A DNA stretch of 64,000 nucleotides from Streptomyces sp. CB02923. GTDB lineage: Bacteria; Actinomycetota; Actinomycetes; Streptomycetales; Streptomycetaceae. The position numbers and the translations under genes are program-made. The notes beneath the pieces are model-generated. The model saw only the letters and a program-made list of their open reading frames with translations, ran no database searches and had not been told where the DNA came from. The stretch lies in contig NZ_LWKZ01000012.1 of the NCBI RefSeq assembly GCF_001905005.1, positions 1 to 64,000 on the forward strand, given 5' to 3'. Of the stretch, positions 15,345 through 23,625 are shown piece after piece; position 1 is the first letter of the stretch; each line of letters opens with the position of its first letter.

Positions 15345-16625
15345 ATGCACGAGGGCGAACAGGACGAGCGCCGGGACGACGGCGGCACGGGGCGCGGCGG
15401 GCGGCAGCACGACGGCCGCGGCGCCGCGGACCACGGCGCCGCCGGCCAGGGGGACGGGCCGGGGGACGGCGACCGCGGACGCACCGCGGCGGCCACGGAC
15501 GTACGGCCCCTGGACGGCTTCACGGTCGGGGTGACCGCCGCCCGCCGCGCCGAGGAGCTGGGCGCCCTCCTCGAACGGCGCGGCGCCCAGGTCGTGCACG
15601 CCCCCGCGCTGCGCATCGTGCCGCTGCCCGACGACGCGGAACTCCTCGCCGCCACCAAGGACCTGATCGACCGGGCGCCGGACGTGGTGATCGCGACCAC
15701 CGCGATCGGCTTCCGCGGCTGGATCGAGGCCGCCGAGGGCTGGGGGCTCGGGGAGGCGCTGCTCGCCCGGCTCGGCGCCGTCGAACTGCTGGCCCGCGGC
15801 CCGAAGGTCAAGGGCGCCATCCGCGCGGCCGGGCTGACCGAGAAGTGGTCGCCGGTGTCCGAGTCGCTGGCGGAGGTGCTCGACCGCCTCCTGGAGGAGG
15901 GCGTACACGGGCGGCGGGTCGTCATCCAGCTGCACGGCGAACCGCTGCCCGGCTTCGTGGAGTCGCTGCGGGCGGGCGGCGCCGAGGTGGTCGGCGTACC
16001 GGTCTACCGCTGGATGCCGCCCGCCGACATCGGGCCCGTCGACCGGCTGCTGGACGCGGCGGTCACCCGCGGCCTGGACGCGATCACGTTCACCAGCGCG
16101 CCGGCCGCCGCCTCGCTGCTGCGCCGCGCCGAGGAGCGCGGGATGCGGGACGGGCTGCTGCGCGCGCTGCGGCACGACGTGCTGCCCGCCTGCGTCGGGC
16201 CGGTCACCGCGCTGCCCCTGGAAGCGCACGAGGTGACCACGTACCAGCCCGAACGCTTCCGGCTCGGCCCGCTCGTCCAGCTGCTGTGCCAGGAACTGCC
16301 GGGCAGGGTACGGCCGTTGACGGTGGCCGGGCGGCGGGTGGAGATCCGGGGGCAGGCCGTCCTGGTCGACGGGAACCTGCGGCCCGTACCCCCGGCGGGA
16401 ATGGCGCTGCTGCGCGCGCTGGCCCGCAGGCCCGGGTGGGTGGTCTCCCGCGCCGACCTGCTGCGCGCGCTGCCGGGCGCGGGGCGCGACGAGCATGCGG
16501 TGGAGACCGCGATGGCCCGGCTGCGGGGGGCGCTGGGCGCGCCCAAGCTGATCCAGACGGTGGTCAAGCGGGGGTACCGGCTGGCGCTCGACCCGCGGCT
16601 GGGGGCCAAGTACGGCGACGAGTGA
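15345..16625 (+). CDS. nnaR: Nitrate assimilation regulator: HemD-like domain fused to winged-helix DNA-binding domain
   Basis: The 426-aa protein starts at the ATG after GGGACGG. Residues 1-55 are a Gly/Asp-rich disordered leader. About 57-320 form a uroporphyrinogen-III synthase (HemD) fold (GFTVGVTAARRAEELGALLERRGAQVVHAPAL...). The C-terminal about 80 residues are an OmpR-type winged helix (VPPAGMALLRALARRPGWVVSRADLLRALPGAGRDEHAVETAMARLRGAL). This is the architecture of NnaR in Streptomyces (SCO2958) and mycobacteria, a co-regulator of nitrate assimilation with GlnR. It probably senses rather than makes a tetrapyrrole. The neighbouring narK supports the role. Confidence 0.88.
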   Translation: MHEGEQDERRDDGGTGRGGRQHDGRGAADHGAAGQGDGPGDGDRGRTAAATDVRPLDGFTVGVTAARRAEELGALLERRGAQVVHAPALRIVPLPDDAELLAATKDLIDRAPDVVIATTAIGFRGWIEAAEGWGLGEALLARLGAVELLARGPKVKGAIRAAGLTEKWSPVSESLAEVLDRLLEEGVHGRRVVIQLHGEPLPGFVESLRAGGAEVVGVPVYRWMPPADIGPVDRLLDAAVTRGLDAITFTSAPAAASLLRRAEERGMRDGLLRALRHDVLPACVGPVTALPLEAHEVTTYQPERFRLGPLVQLLCQELPGRVRPLTVAGRRVEIRGQAVLVDGNLRPVPPAGMALLRALARRPGWVVSRADLLRALPGAGRDEHAVETAMARLRGALGAPKLIQTVVKRGYRLALDPRLGAKYGDE

Positions 16626-16688
16626 CGTACCCCGTCCTGCGGCTGCGCCCGGGTACCGGCCGGGCTGGCCGGACCTTCCGGGCCGCCG

Positions 16689-17465
16689 CTAAGTGGGGTT
16701 GGTCACCCGTATCTTGGACTGGCCGTGCGGGCGGGTCTCCCAGTCCTCCATGAACCGGGCCTCCAGCCCGTGCTTGCGGGCCAGCGCCAGCAGCGTTCCG
16801 GTGCGGTAGTAGAAGTCCTCGCGCAGTACCTGGTGCTCGGCGCCCTCGGTGCGGTCGAAGGTGAAGTCGAAGAATCCGCCGGGTGCCAGGATGCGGCCGA
16901 CGTGCCGGAAGCTCTGGTCGATCACGGACAGCGGCGAGTGCGAGAAGACGCTGTGCGCGTGCACCACGTCGAAGTGCGCGTCCGGCAGGAAGTCGAAGGT
17001 CAGGTCCTGGGTGATGGTCAGGTGCGGCAGTTTGTCCTGGAGTTCGTAGGTGGCCAGCGTCTTCTTGGCGGATATGAGGATGTCCGGGGAGATGTCGATG
17101 CCGTAGTAGTTGCCGGTGTCGAGGTGGGCGATGAAGCGCCAGCCGGCCCGCAGGTTGCCGCAGCCGATGTCCAGCATCCGCGTGTCCGGCCGCAGCCCGT
17201 GTTCCTTCAGATAGGTGAACTGCATGTCGCCCAGCGCCAGCCACCGTTCGTGGCTGCGGCTGCCGACCGCGGCCTCCGGGTTGCGGCTGGTGTCGGAGGC
17301 CATCACGGCGCGGTAGTACGCGACGTGGTCGGGGTGCTTGAGGCGCAGCCAGCTGTCCCGGGCGGTGCGCCGGAGGTAGGGCGCGATGCGCGCCGGATTG
17401 CTGACCGCGTAACGGACCTTGTGCGTCAGGCTGGAGCGGTTCTTGAGCAGGGTCTTGGCCGACAT
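16689..17465 (-). CDS. Class I SAM-dependent methyltransferase
   Basis: The 258-aa protein has the SAM-binding motif MLDIGCGNLRAG (97-108), acidic motif YYGIDISPDIL, motif HFDVVHAHSVFSH and post-motif RILAPGGFFDFTF. The Rossmann core (90-210) follows a helical N-terminal extension. The substrate is unknown. The promoter is unusual: on the minus strand TATAGT stands 7 bases before the ATG (leaderless), and a 19-bp AT-rich palindrome lies where the -35 should be. This suggests tight repression, possibly by the divergently encoded CGNR protein. Confidence 0.88.
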   Translation of the reverse strand: MSAKTLLKNRSSLTHKVRYAVSNPARIAPYLRRTARDSWLRLKHPDHVAYYRAVMASDTSRNPEAAVGSRSHERWLALGDMQFTYLKEHGLRPDTRMLDIGCGNLRAGWRFIAHLDTGNYYGIDISPDILISAKKTLATYELQDKLPHLTITQDLTFDFLPDAHFDVVHAHSVFSHSPLSVIDQSFRHVGRILAPGGFFDFTFDRTEGAEHQVLREDFYYRTGTLLALARKHGLEARFMEDWETRPHGQSKIRVTNPT

Positions 17466-17472
17466 GGCCCGG

Positions 17473-17478
17473 ACTATA
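17473..17478 (-). promoter_or_regulatory. -10 element of the methyltransferase promoter
   Basis: TATAGT on the minus strand is followed by CCGGGCC and the ATG at 17465, a leaderless arrangement. Confidence 0.6.
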
Positions 17479-17486
17479 CATCAGAG

Positions 17487-17505
17487 GTATACATGCGATG
17501 TATAC
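17487..17505. promoter_or_regulatory. AT-rich 19-bp palindromic operator
   Basis: GTATACATGCGATGTATAC is a perfect 8-3-8 palindrome. A third half-site (TATACAT) lies at 17475-17481, overlapping the -10. The palindrome covers the -35 position of the methyltransferase promoter and lies about 100 bases upstream of the divergent CGNR gene. The bound regulator is unknown. Confidence 0.7.
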
Positions 17506-17607
17506 AGAGCGGGCGGCGCGGTACGCGGCGGTGCCGAGGGTTACGGCCCGGGGCCCTGCCGGGCACTCTGATAGGGCAGAAGCTGTCTCCTAAGGAGTGA
17601 CGGGCAC

Positions 17608-18240
17608 ATGGCGGCGCCTTTTGACCTGCGGTTCGACTGCGGGCGGATCTGCCTGGACCTGATGGCCACGACCGGCCGGACCGCCGAACGCCTGGCCGGC
17701 CCCGAACATCTGGCGGCCTGGCTGGTGGGCTCGGGCGTCGTCCCCGGCAGCACCCAGCTCGGCGCCGTCGACCGCGGCTGGGTCGTACGCTTCCGGATGC
17801 TGCGCGAACTGCTGCGCCGCGTCATCCACGACGAACTGCGCGGCCGGGCCGCCGACGGCGACCTGCGCCTGCTCAACGCGGCGGCGGCCGCGGCCCCCGT
17901 ACCGCCCGCCCGCGCCGTACGGACCGACGACGGCGGCCTGGTCCGGGCGTTCGCCGGGCCGCCCGACTGCGCCGGACTGCTCGCCGCGGTGGCACGGGAC
18001 GCGATAGCGATGCTGACCGACGCGGTGACGCGCGGCCAGCTGCGGCAGTGCGAGGGCGAGAGCTGCTCGTTGGTGTACCTGGACACCTCGCGCGGACGGC
18101 GGCGCCGGTGGTGCTCCAGCGAGGTGTGCGGGAACCGGGAGCGGGTGGCGCGCCACCGGCGGCGGGCCACCCGCCGGGAGCTTTCGGGTCAGCCGCCTGT
18201 CGTACGCCCGGCCGTGCGCACGGTGCCGACGAAGACGTAG
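17608..18240 (+). CDS. CGNR zinc-finger (ABATE domain) protein, putative regulator
   Basis: The 210-aa protein has an N-terminal ABATE domain (FDCGRICLDLMATTGR..., residues 10-130) and a C-terminal CGNR zinc finger. The finger is CEGESCSLVYLDTSRGRRRRWCSSEVCGNRERVARHRRRA, with Cys pairs that probably bind zinc and a basic helix. CGNR proteins are thought to be stress-linked transcription regulators. AAGGAGTG precedes the ATG. The 3' end overlaps the convergent CHRD gene by 52 bases. It is a candidate ligand for the palindrome upstream; this is inference. Confidence 0.88.
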   Translation: MAAPFDLRFDCGRICLDLMATTGRTAERLAGPEHLAAWLVGSGVVPGSTQLGAVDRGWVVRFRMLRELLRRVIHDELRGRAADGDLRLLNAAAAAAPVPPARAVRTDDGGLVRAFAGPPDCAGLLAAVARDAIAMLTDAVTRGQLRQCEGESCSLVYLDTSRGRRRRWCSSEVCGNRERVARHRRRATRRELSGQPPVVRPAVRTVPTKT

Positions 18241-19139
18241 TCGGCCCGGTAGGGCACCGCGGCCTCCGGGTGCGCGGCCGGGTCGCAGGCGCCGCCGGGG
18301 GCGACGCCGCCCGCCGTGTTCAGCCGGAGGATCTCGCCGACCTGGCCGAGCCGGCCGTCCGGCGGCCCCGACCGGCGGGCGTCCAGGGCGAGTTCGGGGA
18401 TGTTGCCCGCGCCGTTCGGGGTCTTCGAGCGGACCGTGCCGGTGACGGCGGAGCGGTCCGGTGCCACCCATACGGGCGGCCCCTTGGGGCCGGGCGCGGC
18501 GAAGAAGTGTGCGATGCCGCCTTCGAGGAGAGCGCGTACGTCGCGCTGCGTATAAGCGTAACTCCCGTCGCCCTGCCGGGTGCAGGCGTAGATCTGCGCG
18601 CCGTGGACCACCGGAGCCCGCACGCTGTGCCGCAGGGCCCGGTCCGCGTCGACAGGTTCCGCCAATGCGTGGAGCCGTCCGCGTATCGCGCCGTGCGGGA
18701 ATCGCTCCGTAAGGAGATTGAAAGAGAAACTATTCGGCTGTCTCCGCAGAGCGTCCAGGACACGTCGGCCGGAGATCTCGACCGTGCCGCTCACCGAGGT
18801 CTTCCCGGCGGAAAGCCGCCCCGTGAACAGAGGAATGCGTACGGGCCCTCCGGCGCCTTTCCCCGCTTCCCGGAGGACGGCCGCGACGGGCGTGGCGACG
18901 CCCCGGAAGGACAGCGCGAAGGAGAGCCGGCCGCCCCGCAGACGGAGGAAGGCCAGCCCCCGCCCGTCCCGGTCGCCCGTCCCGGACGCCTCGTTCTCCG
19001 CGCTCAGACTGCTCACGAAGGAGACCGCTCCGCCGCCCCCGGCCTGCGCTGTCTGCGCTGCGTGCGCGGGCGGCGCCATGAGCGCCACAGCGACGGCGGC
19101 CGCGGCGCAGGCAGCGGCGATGGCCCTGTCACGACTCAC
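18189..19139 (-). CDS. Secreted CHRD-domain / DUF3455 protein
   Basis: The 316-aa secreted protein has signal peptide VSRDRAIAAACAAAAVAVALMAPPAHA. It carries a CHRD (chordin-like) domain at residues about 32-155 (SFVSSLSAENEASGTGD...GRAFLRLRGGRLSF..., HGAIRGRLH). A DUF3455 domain follows (GAQIYACTRQGDGSYAYTQRDVRALLEG...VAPDRSAVTGTV...LRLNTAGGVAPG). Its role is unknown; both domains occur in extracellular proteins. GGGAGG precedes the GTG start. Parts of the gene (around PNSFSFNLLTE and GSYAYT) use AT-ending codons unlike its neighbours. Confidence 0.85.
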   Translation of the reverse strand: MSRDRAIAAACAAAAVAVALMAPPAHAAQTAQAGGGGAVSFVSSLSAENEASGTGDRDGRGLAFLRLRGGRLSFALSFRGVATPVAAVLREAGKGAGGPVRIPLFTGRLSAGKTSVSGTVEISGRRVLDALRRQPNSFSFNLLTERFPHGAIRGRLHALAEPVDADRALRHSVRAPVVHGAQIYACTRQGDGSYAYTQRDVRALLEGGIAHFFAAPGPKGPPVWVAPDRSAVTGTVRSKTPNGAGNIPELALDARRSGPPDGRLGQVGEILRLNTAGGVAPGGACDPAAHPEAAVPYRADYVFVGTVRTAGRTTGG

Positions 19140-19625
19140 GGTGTACCTCCCTGCCACCGGAGCCCGGCCTTCGCGCCGGGCTCGTCGGGCTGCTGTACGG
19201 GGCGCCCGCCGCGGCCGTTCACCGGGAAAGGGGGGCAGCGTCACGGCGGCCGGGCCGAACGCCCGGAAGGAGAAAACCGTGACGCCCGCGCGGGCGCACC
19301 GGGAGGCACGCGCACCGGCGCGCGGGAAACGCCCGCCCACCCGCACGGGTAACCCCGCCACCGCGCCGGGAATTCACCCCGCGGGTGCTGAGCCGCGGCG
19401 CACCCGGACCCGTACTGCTGGCTGAAGGGGCGTGAATGGGCCCGGAATTCGAGACGAGGGGGCGGACATGCGCGAGCCCGGACGCGGACGGCAGACCGGG
19501 ACCACCGGCGGTACGGACGGTGACGGCAGCGACACCGGCGACGCGCGAGAGCGCTGAGACCCGTGCGCAGCGAATGTCCGATCCGTGCTATCGACCCGGG
19601 AGTTGGCGTGCGCGAGGATGCCGTC
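19140..19625. other. Intergenic region between the CHRD gene and sigU
   Basis: A 486-base region. A 48-codon frame at 19279-19425 (very Arg/Pro-rich) is preceded by AAGGAG at good distance, but its composition looks like translated GC-rich noise. The right end should hold the sigU promoter, possibly autoregulated, but no clear element was identified. Confidence 0.4.
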
Positions 19626-20147
19626 GTGGCAGACAGTACGTCGCCGGACGAGGAGCTGATGCGGGCCCTCTACGAGGAGCACGCGGGCCCGCTGCTCGCC
19701 TTCGTGCTGCGCCTGGTCGCCGGGGACCGGCACCGGGCGGAGGACGTGGTGCAGGAGACCCTGCTGCGGGCCTGGCGCAACGCCGGCCAGTTGCAGCGCG
19801 CGACCGGCTCCGTCCGCCCCTGGCTGGTCACCGTCGCCCGGCGGATCGTCATCGACAGCCACCGCAGCCGTCAGGCGCGGCCCCAGGAGGTCGACGCCGC
19901 CCCCTTGGAATCGATGCCGGCCGCCGACGAGATCGACCGGGCCCTGCGCCTGATGACGATCACCGAAGCGCTCGGCGACCTCAGTGCGGCCCACCGAGAG
20001 GCGTTGATTGAGACCTACTTCAAGGGGCGTACGGTCAGCGAGGCGGCCGAAGTGCTCCGGGTGCCGGCCGGAACCGTCCGGTCCCGGGTCTTCTACGCCC
20101 TGCGCTCCCTGAAGCTCTCGCTTGAAGAACGAGGAGTGACGGCGTGA
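19626..20147 (+). CDS. sigU: ECF-family RNA polymerase sigma factor
   Basis: The 173-aa sigma70 ECF protein has region 2 (EELMRALYEEHAGPLLAFVLRLVAGDRHRAEDVVQETLLRAWRN) and region 4 (LSAAHREALIETYFKGRTVSEAAEVLRVPAGTVRSRVFYALRSLKLSLEE). The GTG at 19626 preceded by GAGGAT is preferred; an in-frame GTG at 19563 would add 21 residues. Its stop overlaps the start of the zinc anti-sigma gene. Place between the CHRD/nnaR side and the HelD-malic enzyme-hup block matches S. coelicolor sigU (SCO2954), which controls an extracytoplasmic stress and secretion regulon. The symbol rests on synteny. Confidence 0.8.
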   Translation: MADSTSPDEELMRALYEEHAGPLLAFVLRLVAGDRHRAEDVVQETLLRAWRNAGQLQRATGSVRPWLVTVARRIVIDSHRSRQARPQEVDAAPLESMPAADEIDRALRLMTITEALGDLSAAHREALIETYFKGRTVSEAAEVLRVPAGTVRSRVFYALRSLKLSLEERGVTA

Positions 20148-20884
20148 TGCGGCCCACGGAGCCCGTAGAACACACCGACGTCGGCGCCTACGCGCTGGGC
20201 GTCCTGGACGCCGCCGAGGCGGCACGCTTCGAGGAGCACCTGGCCGGCTGCGACCGGTGCGCCGCCGAACTCGACGACCTGATGGGTCTGCCGCCCCTGC
20301 TCGCCGACGCCAGGGAGGCGGCACCCGACCCGGAGGCGGTCACCCCGGTCCCCGGGCCGGGCCTGCTGGACGGCCTCCTGGCCGAGGTCGGCGCGGTGCG
20401 CCGCACCCGCCGCAGGCGCCGCCTGTACCTGGTGGCCGCCGCCGCGGTGCTGGTCGCCGGCGGCCCGCTCACCACGTACGCGCTGACCGCGGGGGACACC
20501 GACGAGACCCCGGAACACCTGGCGAGCTACGCCCGCACGATGTACGAGCACGGCGAGAAGGCCGGCACGGTCGACCCGGTGACCAAGGTCGCCGCCAGCG
20601 TCTCCATGGAACGCAAGCCCTGGGGCACCCACGTCGCCCTCAAGCTGGGCAACGTCAAGGGCCCGCTCACCTGCGATCTGGTCGCGATCGGCAAGAACGG
20701 CGCGGAGCAGACCGTGACGACCTGGGCGGTGCCCGCGGGCGGCTACGGCCTCAAGGACGGCGCCACCAAGTGGAACAAGGAACCCCTCTACACGCACGGC
20801 GGCGCGGCCATGAACCGTTCCACCATCGACCGCTTCGAGGTCCGCACGCTCGACGGCAGGCGGCTGGCCGAGATCAAGGTCTGA
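20144..20884 (+). CDS. rsuA: Membrane zinc-binding anti-sigma factor
   Basis: The 246-aa protein has an N-terminal ZAS domain with the complete HxxxCxxC motif (EEHLAGCDRCAAEL). A single TM helix lies at about residues 97-114 (LYLVAAAAVLVAGGPLTTYAL) after an Arg-rich stretch, and an extracytoplasmic domain of about 130 residues follows. It sequesters the adjacent sigma factor until an envelope signal arrives. GAGGAG lies 7 bases before the GTG, which overlaps the sigma stop (GTGATG; the ATG 3 bases later is an alternative). Translational coupling keeps a 1:1 ratio. Confidence 0.85.
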   Translation: MMRPTEPVEHTDVGAYALGVLDAAEAARFEEHLAGCDRCAAELDDLMGLPPLLADAREAAPDPEAVTPVPGPGLLDGLLAEVGAVRRTRRRRRLYLVAAAAVLVAGGPLTTYALTAGDTDETPEHLASYARTMYEHGEKAGTVDPVTKVAASVSMERKPWGTHVALKLGNVKGPLTCDLVAIGKNGAEQTVTTWAVPAGGYGLKDGATKWNKEPLYTHGGAAMNRSTIDRFEVRTLDGRRLAEIKV

Positions 20885-20918
20885 CCGGACGGCGGCGGGG
20901 CCCGGCGGGAAGCGCCTC

Positions 20919-21057
20919 CGGTGAAGCCTCGGCGCTCCCGATGATTCCGCGGCGCTCCCGGTGAAGCCTCCGGCGCCCCGGTGAACCCTTCGGCGCCCCC
21001 CTGGTGAAGCCTTCAGTGCCGCCAGATGAAGCCTCCAGCGCCGCCAGATGAAGAGGA
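20919..21057. repeat. Degenerate about 20-bp tandem repeat between rsuA and the helicase
   Basis: Units of the form GGTGAAGCCTCCGGCGCYCC recur about seven times (GGTGAAGCCTCGGCGCTCCC, GGTGAAGCCTCCGGCGCCCC, GGTGAACCCTTCGGCGCCCC, AGATGAAGCCTCCAGCGCCGCC and variants). There is no coding frame with sense across it. The 317-base intergenic region otherwise holds only the promoter of the helicase gene. Confidence 0.75.
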
Positions 21058-21201
21058 ACCGCTGATTCCGCACAATCCGCCCGCTCATGTTGCCCGGTTT
21101 GGTCCCACCCGGTGGTGATTTCGTCCTTCGGGTCAGGTGCGCCCGGTGCCTGGTTCGCGTACGGTTGACGGCTGCCCTACGCACAGAAGAAGGGGGCCTG
21201 G

Positions 21202-23625
21202 GTGGCCGCGCAGAATGCCACGCACGCGCCGGACTCCGTCGACGACGCACAGCCGGACAGCACACGCGAACGCGAGATCTCATCCGAACAGGAGCATCTC
21301 GACCGTGTCTACCAGCGTCTAGAGGAGAAGATCCACGAGGCCGAGTTCCTCATGGACGACGCCGCCAAACGCGGCCAGGTCGGCACGCCCGGCGCCCTCG
21401 CCGAGCGGGACGCCCAGGTCTTCCAGGCCGGCGCCCACCTGAACCGGCTCAACTCCGAGTACGAGGACTTCCTCTTCGGCCGCATCGACCTGCTGCCGGG
21501 CAAGGACGGCAAGAAGGGCCCGGACGGCGCGTACACCTCCGTCGACCCCGCCGACGGCGCCGTCACCGACGGCCGCGCCGAGATCGCCGAGACCCTGCAC
21601 ATCGGCCGCCTCGGCGTCCTGGACGCCGACTACAGCCCGCTGGTCATCGACTGGCGCGCGCCCGCCGCCGCCCCCTTCTACCGGGCCACCCCGGTCGCGC
21701 CGGGCCGCGTCGTACGCCGCCGGGTCATCCGCTCCAAGGGCCGCCGCGTCCTGGGCGTCGAGGACGACCTGATGCGCCCGGAGATCAGCGCGACACTCGA
21801 CGGCGAGGAACTGCCCGCGGTCGGCGACGGCGCGCTGATGGCCGCCCTGGGCCGGGCCCGCAGCCACTCGATGCGCGACATCGTCGCCTCCATCCAGGCC
21901 GAGCAGGACATGGTCATCCGGGCCCCCGCCGCCTCCGTCACGGAGGTCGAGGGCGGCCCCGGCACCGGCAAGACCGCGGTGGCGCTGCACCGCGCCGCCT
22001 ACCTCCTCTACCAGGACCGCCGCCGCTACGCGGGCGGCATCCTCATCGTCTCCCCGACGCCGCTGCTCGTCGCGTACACCGAAGGCGTCCTGCCGTCCCT
22101 CGGCGAGGAGGGCCAGGTCGCCATCCGCGCTTTGGGGTCTCTTGTGGACGGTGCAGAGGCCACCGCTTACGACTCCCCGGCCGTCGCCCGGATCAAGGGC
22201 TCCAGCCGCATGCAGAAACTGCTGCGCAAGGCGGCCCGCGGAGCCCTGGAAATGGCCGCGGCGGCGCCCGCCGGGGCCGCCGCCCCCGCGCCCGCCGACG
22301 GCCAGCTCGCCTTCGGCGAGGACGACGAGGAGACGGCGGCCCCCACCGGACCGCCGGACCGCCTGCGGGTGGTCGTCTTCGGCGCCCGCGTCGAACTGGA
22401 CGCCCGCGACCTGCACCGCGTCCGGCAGTCCGCCCTCGGCGGCACCGCACCGGTCAACCTGCTGCGCCCGCGCGCCCGCCGCCTCGTCCTGGACGCCCTG
22501 TGGTCCCGGTCCGGCTCCGCCAAGCGCTACACGGATCCCGAACTGGCCGCCGAGGCGCGCCAGGCGTTCGACGAGGACATCACCACCGAGCCGGACTTCC
22601 AGGACTTCCTCGACGCCTGGTGGCCGGAGCTGACGCCGCGCGGCGTGCTGGCCGCGATGGCCGACGAGCGACGGCTGGGCCGCTGGGCGCGCCGCGTGCT
22701 CAACCAGCGCGAAGTGCGCAGACTGGCCCGCTCCCTGAGCCGTCTGGACGCCAAGGGGCAGGGCCCGCTGTCGGTCCACGACGTGGCGCTGCTGGACGAG
22801 CTGCAGCTGATCCTCGGCGCGCCGCCCCGGCCCGCCAGGCCCCGCGAGGCCGATCCGCTGGACCAGCTCACCGGTCTGGAGGAGCTGAGCACCTACGGCG
22901 AGCGCATGTCCGGCGGCGGCCGCGGCAGACGCGACCGCCTGGAGGAGGAGCGTACGGACTACGCCCACGTCATCGTCGACGAGGCGCAGGACCTGACGCC
23001 CATGCAGTGGCGGATGGTCGGCCGCCGCGGCCGGCACGCGACGTGGACGGTCGTCGGCGACCCGGCGCAGTCGTCCTGGTCCGATCCGGACGAGGCGGCC
23101 GTCGCCCGCGACGAGGCGCTGGGCACCCGCCCGCGCCGCCGCTTCACCCTCACCGTCAACTACCGCAACCCGGCGGAGATCGCGGAGCTGGCGGCCCGGG
23201 TGCTGGCGCTGGCGATGCCGGGCATGGAGGCGCCGACGGCGGTCCGTTCGACGGGCCTGACGCCGCGTTTCGTGGTCGCCGACGACGCCGACCTGGGCGG
23301 TTCCGTACGGGACGCGGCCCGGCTGCTGCTGGACGAGGTGGACGGCACCGTCGGTGTCGTGGTGGCGATGGAGCGCCGCGCGCAGGCCCGCCGCTGGCTG
23401 GCGGGGCTGGGGGACCGGGTGGTGGCGCTGGGTTCGCTGGAGGCCAAGGGCCTGGAGTACGACGCGACGCTGGTGGTCTCGCCCGCCGAGATCGCGGACG
23501 AGTCGCCGGCCGGGCTGCGGGTGCTGTACGTGGCGCTGACCCGGGCCACCCAGCAGCTGACCGTCCTGTCCGGGGCCCGCGACGAGCCCGACGACCAGGG
23601 GGTTCCGGACCTGCTCAGGGACTGA
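21202..23625 (+). CDS. HelD-family RNA polymerase-associated helicase
   Basis: The 807-aa SF1 helicase-like protein has an N-terminal antiparallel coiled coil (SEQEHLDRVYQRLEEKIHEAEFLMDDAAKRG), a Walker A GGPGTGKTA near residue 252 and motif II HVIVDEAQDL. Motif III is TWTVVGDPAQ, and the C-terminal motifs are KGLEYDA and VALTRATQQL. HelD proteins bind RNA polymerase, push arms into the channels and release stalled complexes. Some Streptomyces relatives (HelR) displace rifamycins. GAAGAAGGGGG precedes the GTG. An insertion rich in Ala, Pro, Asp and Glu sits at about 350-380. No rifamycin-associated element was seen upstream. Confidence 0.9.
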   Translation: MAAQNATHAPDSVDDAQPDSTREREISSEQEHLDRVYQRLEEKIHEAEFLMDDAAKRGQVGTPGALAERDAQVFQAGAHLNRLNSEYEDFLFGRIDLLPGKDGKKGPDGAYTSVDPADGAVTDGRAEIAETLHIGRLGVLDADYSPLVIDWRAPAAAPFYRATPVAPGRVVRRRVIRSKGRRVLGVEDDLMRPEISATLDGEELPAVGDGALMAALGRARSHSMRDIVASIQAEQDMVIRAPAASVTEVEGGPGTGKTAVALHRAAYLLYQDRRRYAGGILIVSPTPLLVAYTEGVLPSLGEEGQVAIRALGSLVDGAEATAYDSPAVARIKGSSRMQKLLRKAARGALEMAAAAPAGAAAPAPADGQLAFGEDDEETAAPTGPPDRLRVVVFGARVELDARDLHRVRQSALGGTAPVNLLRPRARRLVLDALWSRSGSAKRYTDPELAAEARQAFDEDITTEPDFQDFLDAWWPELTPRGVLAAMADERRLGRWARRVLNQREVRRLARSLSRLDAKGQGPLSVHDVALLDELQLILGAPPRPARPREADPLDQLTGLEELSTYGERMSGGGRGRRDRLEEERTDYAHVIVDEAQDLTPMQWRMVGRRGRHATWTVVGDPAQSSWSDPDEAAVARDEALGTRPRRRFTLTVNYRNPAEIAELAARVLALAMPGMEAPTAVRSTGLTPRFVVADDADLGGSVRDAARLLLDEVDGTVGVVVAMERRAQARRWLAGLGDRVVALGSLEAKGLEYDATLVVSPAEIADESPAGLRVLYVALTRATQQLTVLSGARDEPDDQGVPDLLRD

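Noticed and set aside
19279..19425. A 48-codon frame with a good AAGGAG ribosome binding site
   Set aside because: The product is Arg/Pro-rich without hydrophobic core or conservation that can be judged; recorded only as a possibility in the intergenic entry.
21100..21201. A rifamycin-associated element upstream of the HelD-family gene
   Set aside because: No 19-bp inverted repeat of the expected type is visible, so the HelR name was not assigned.
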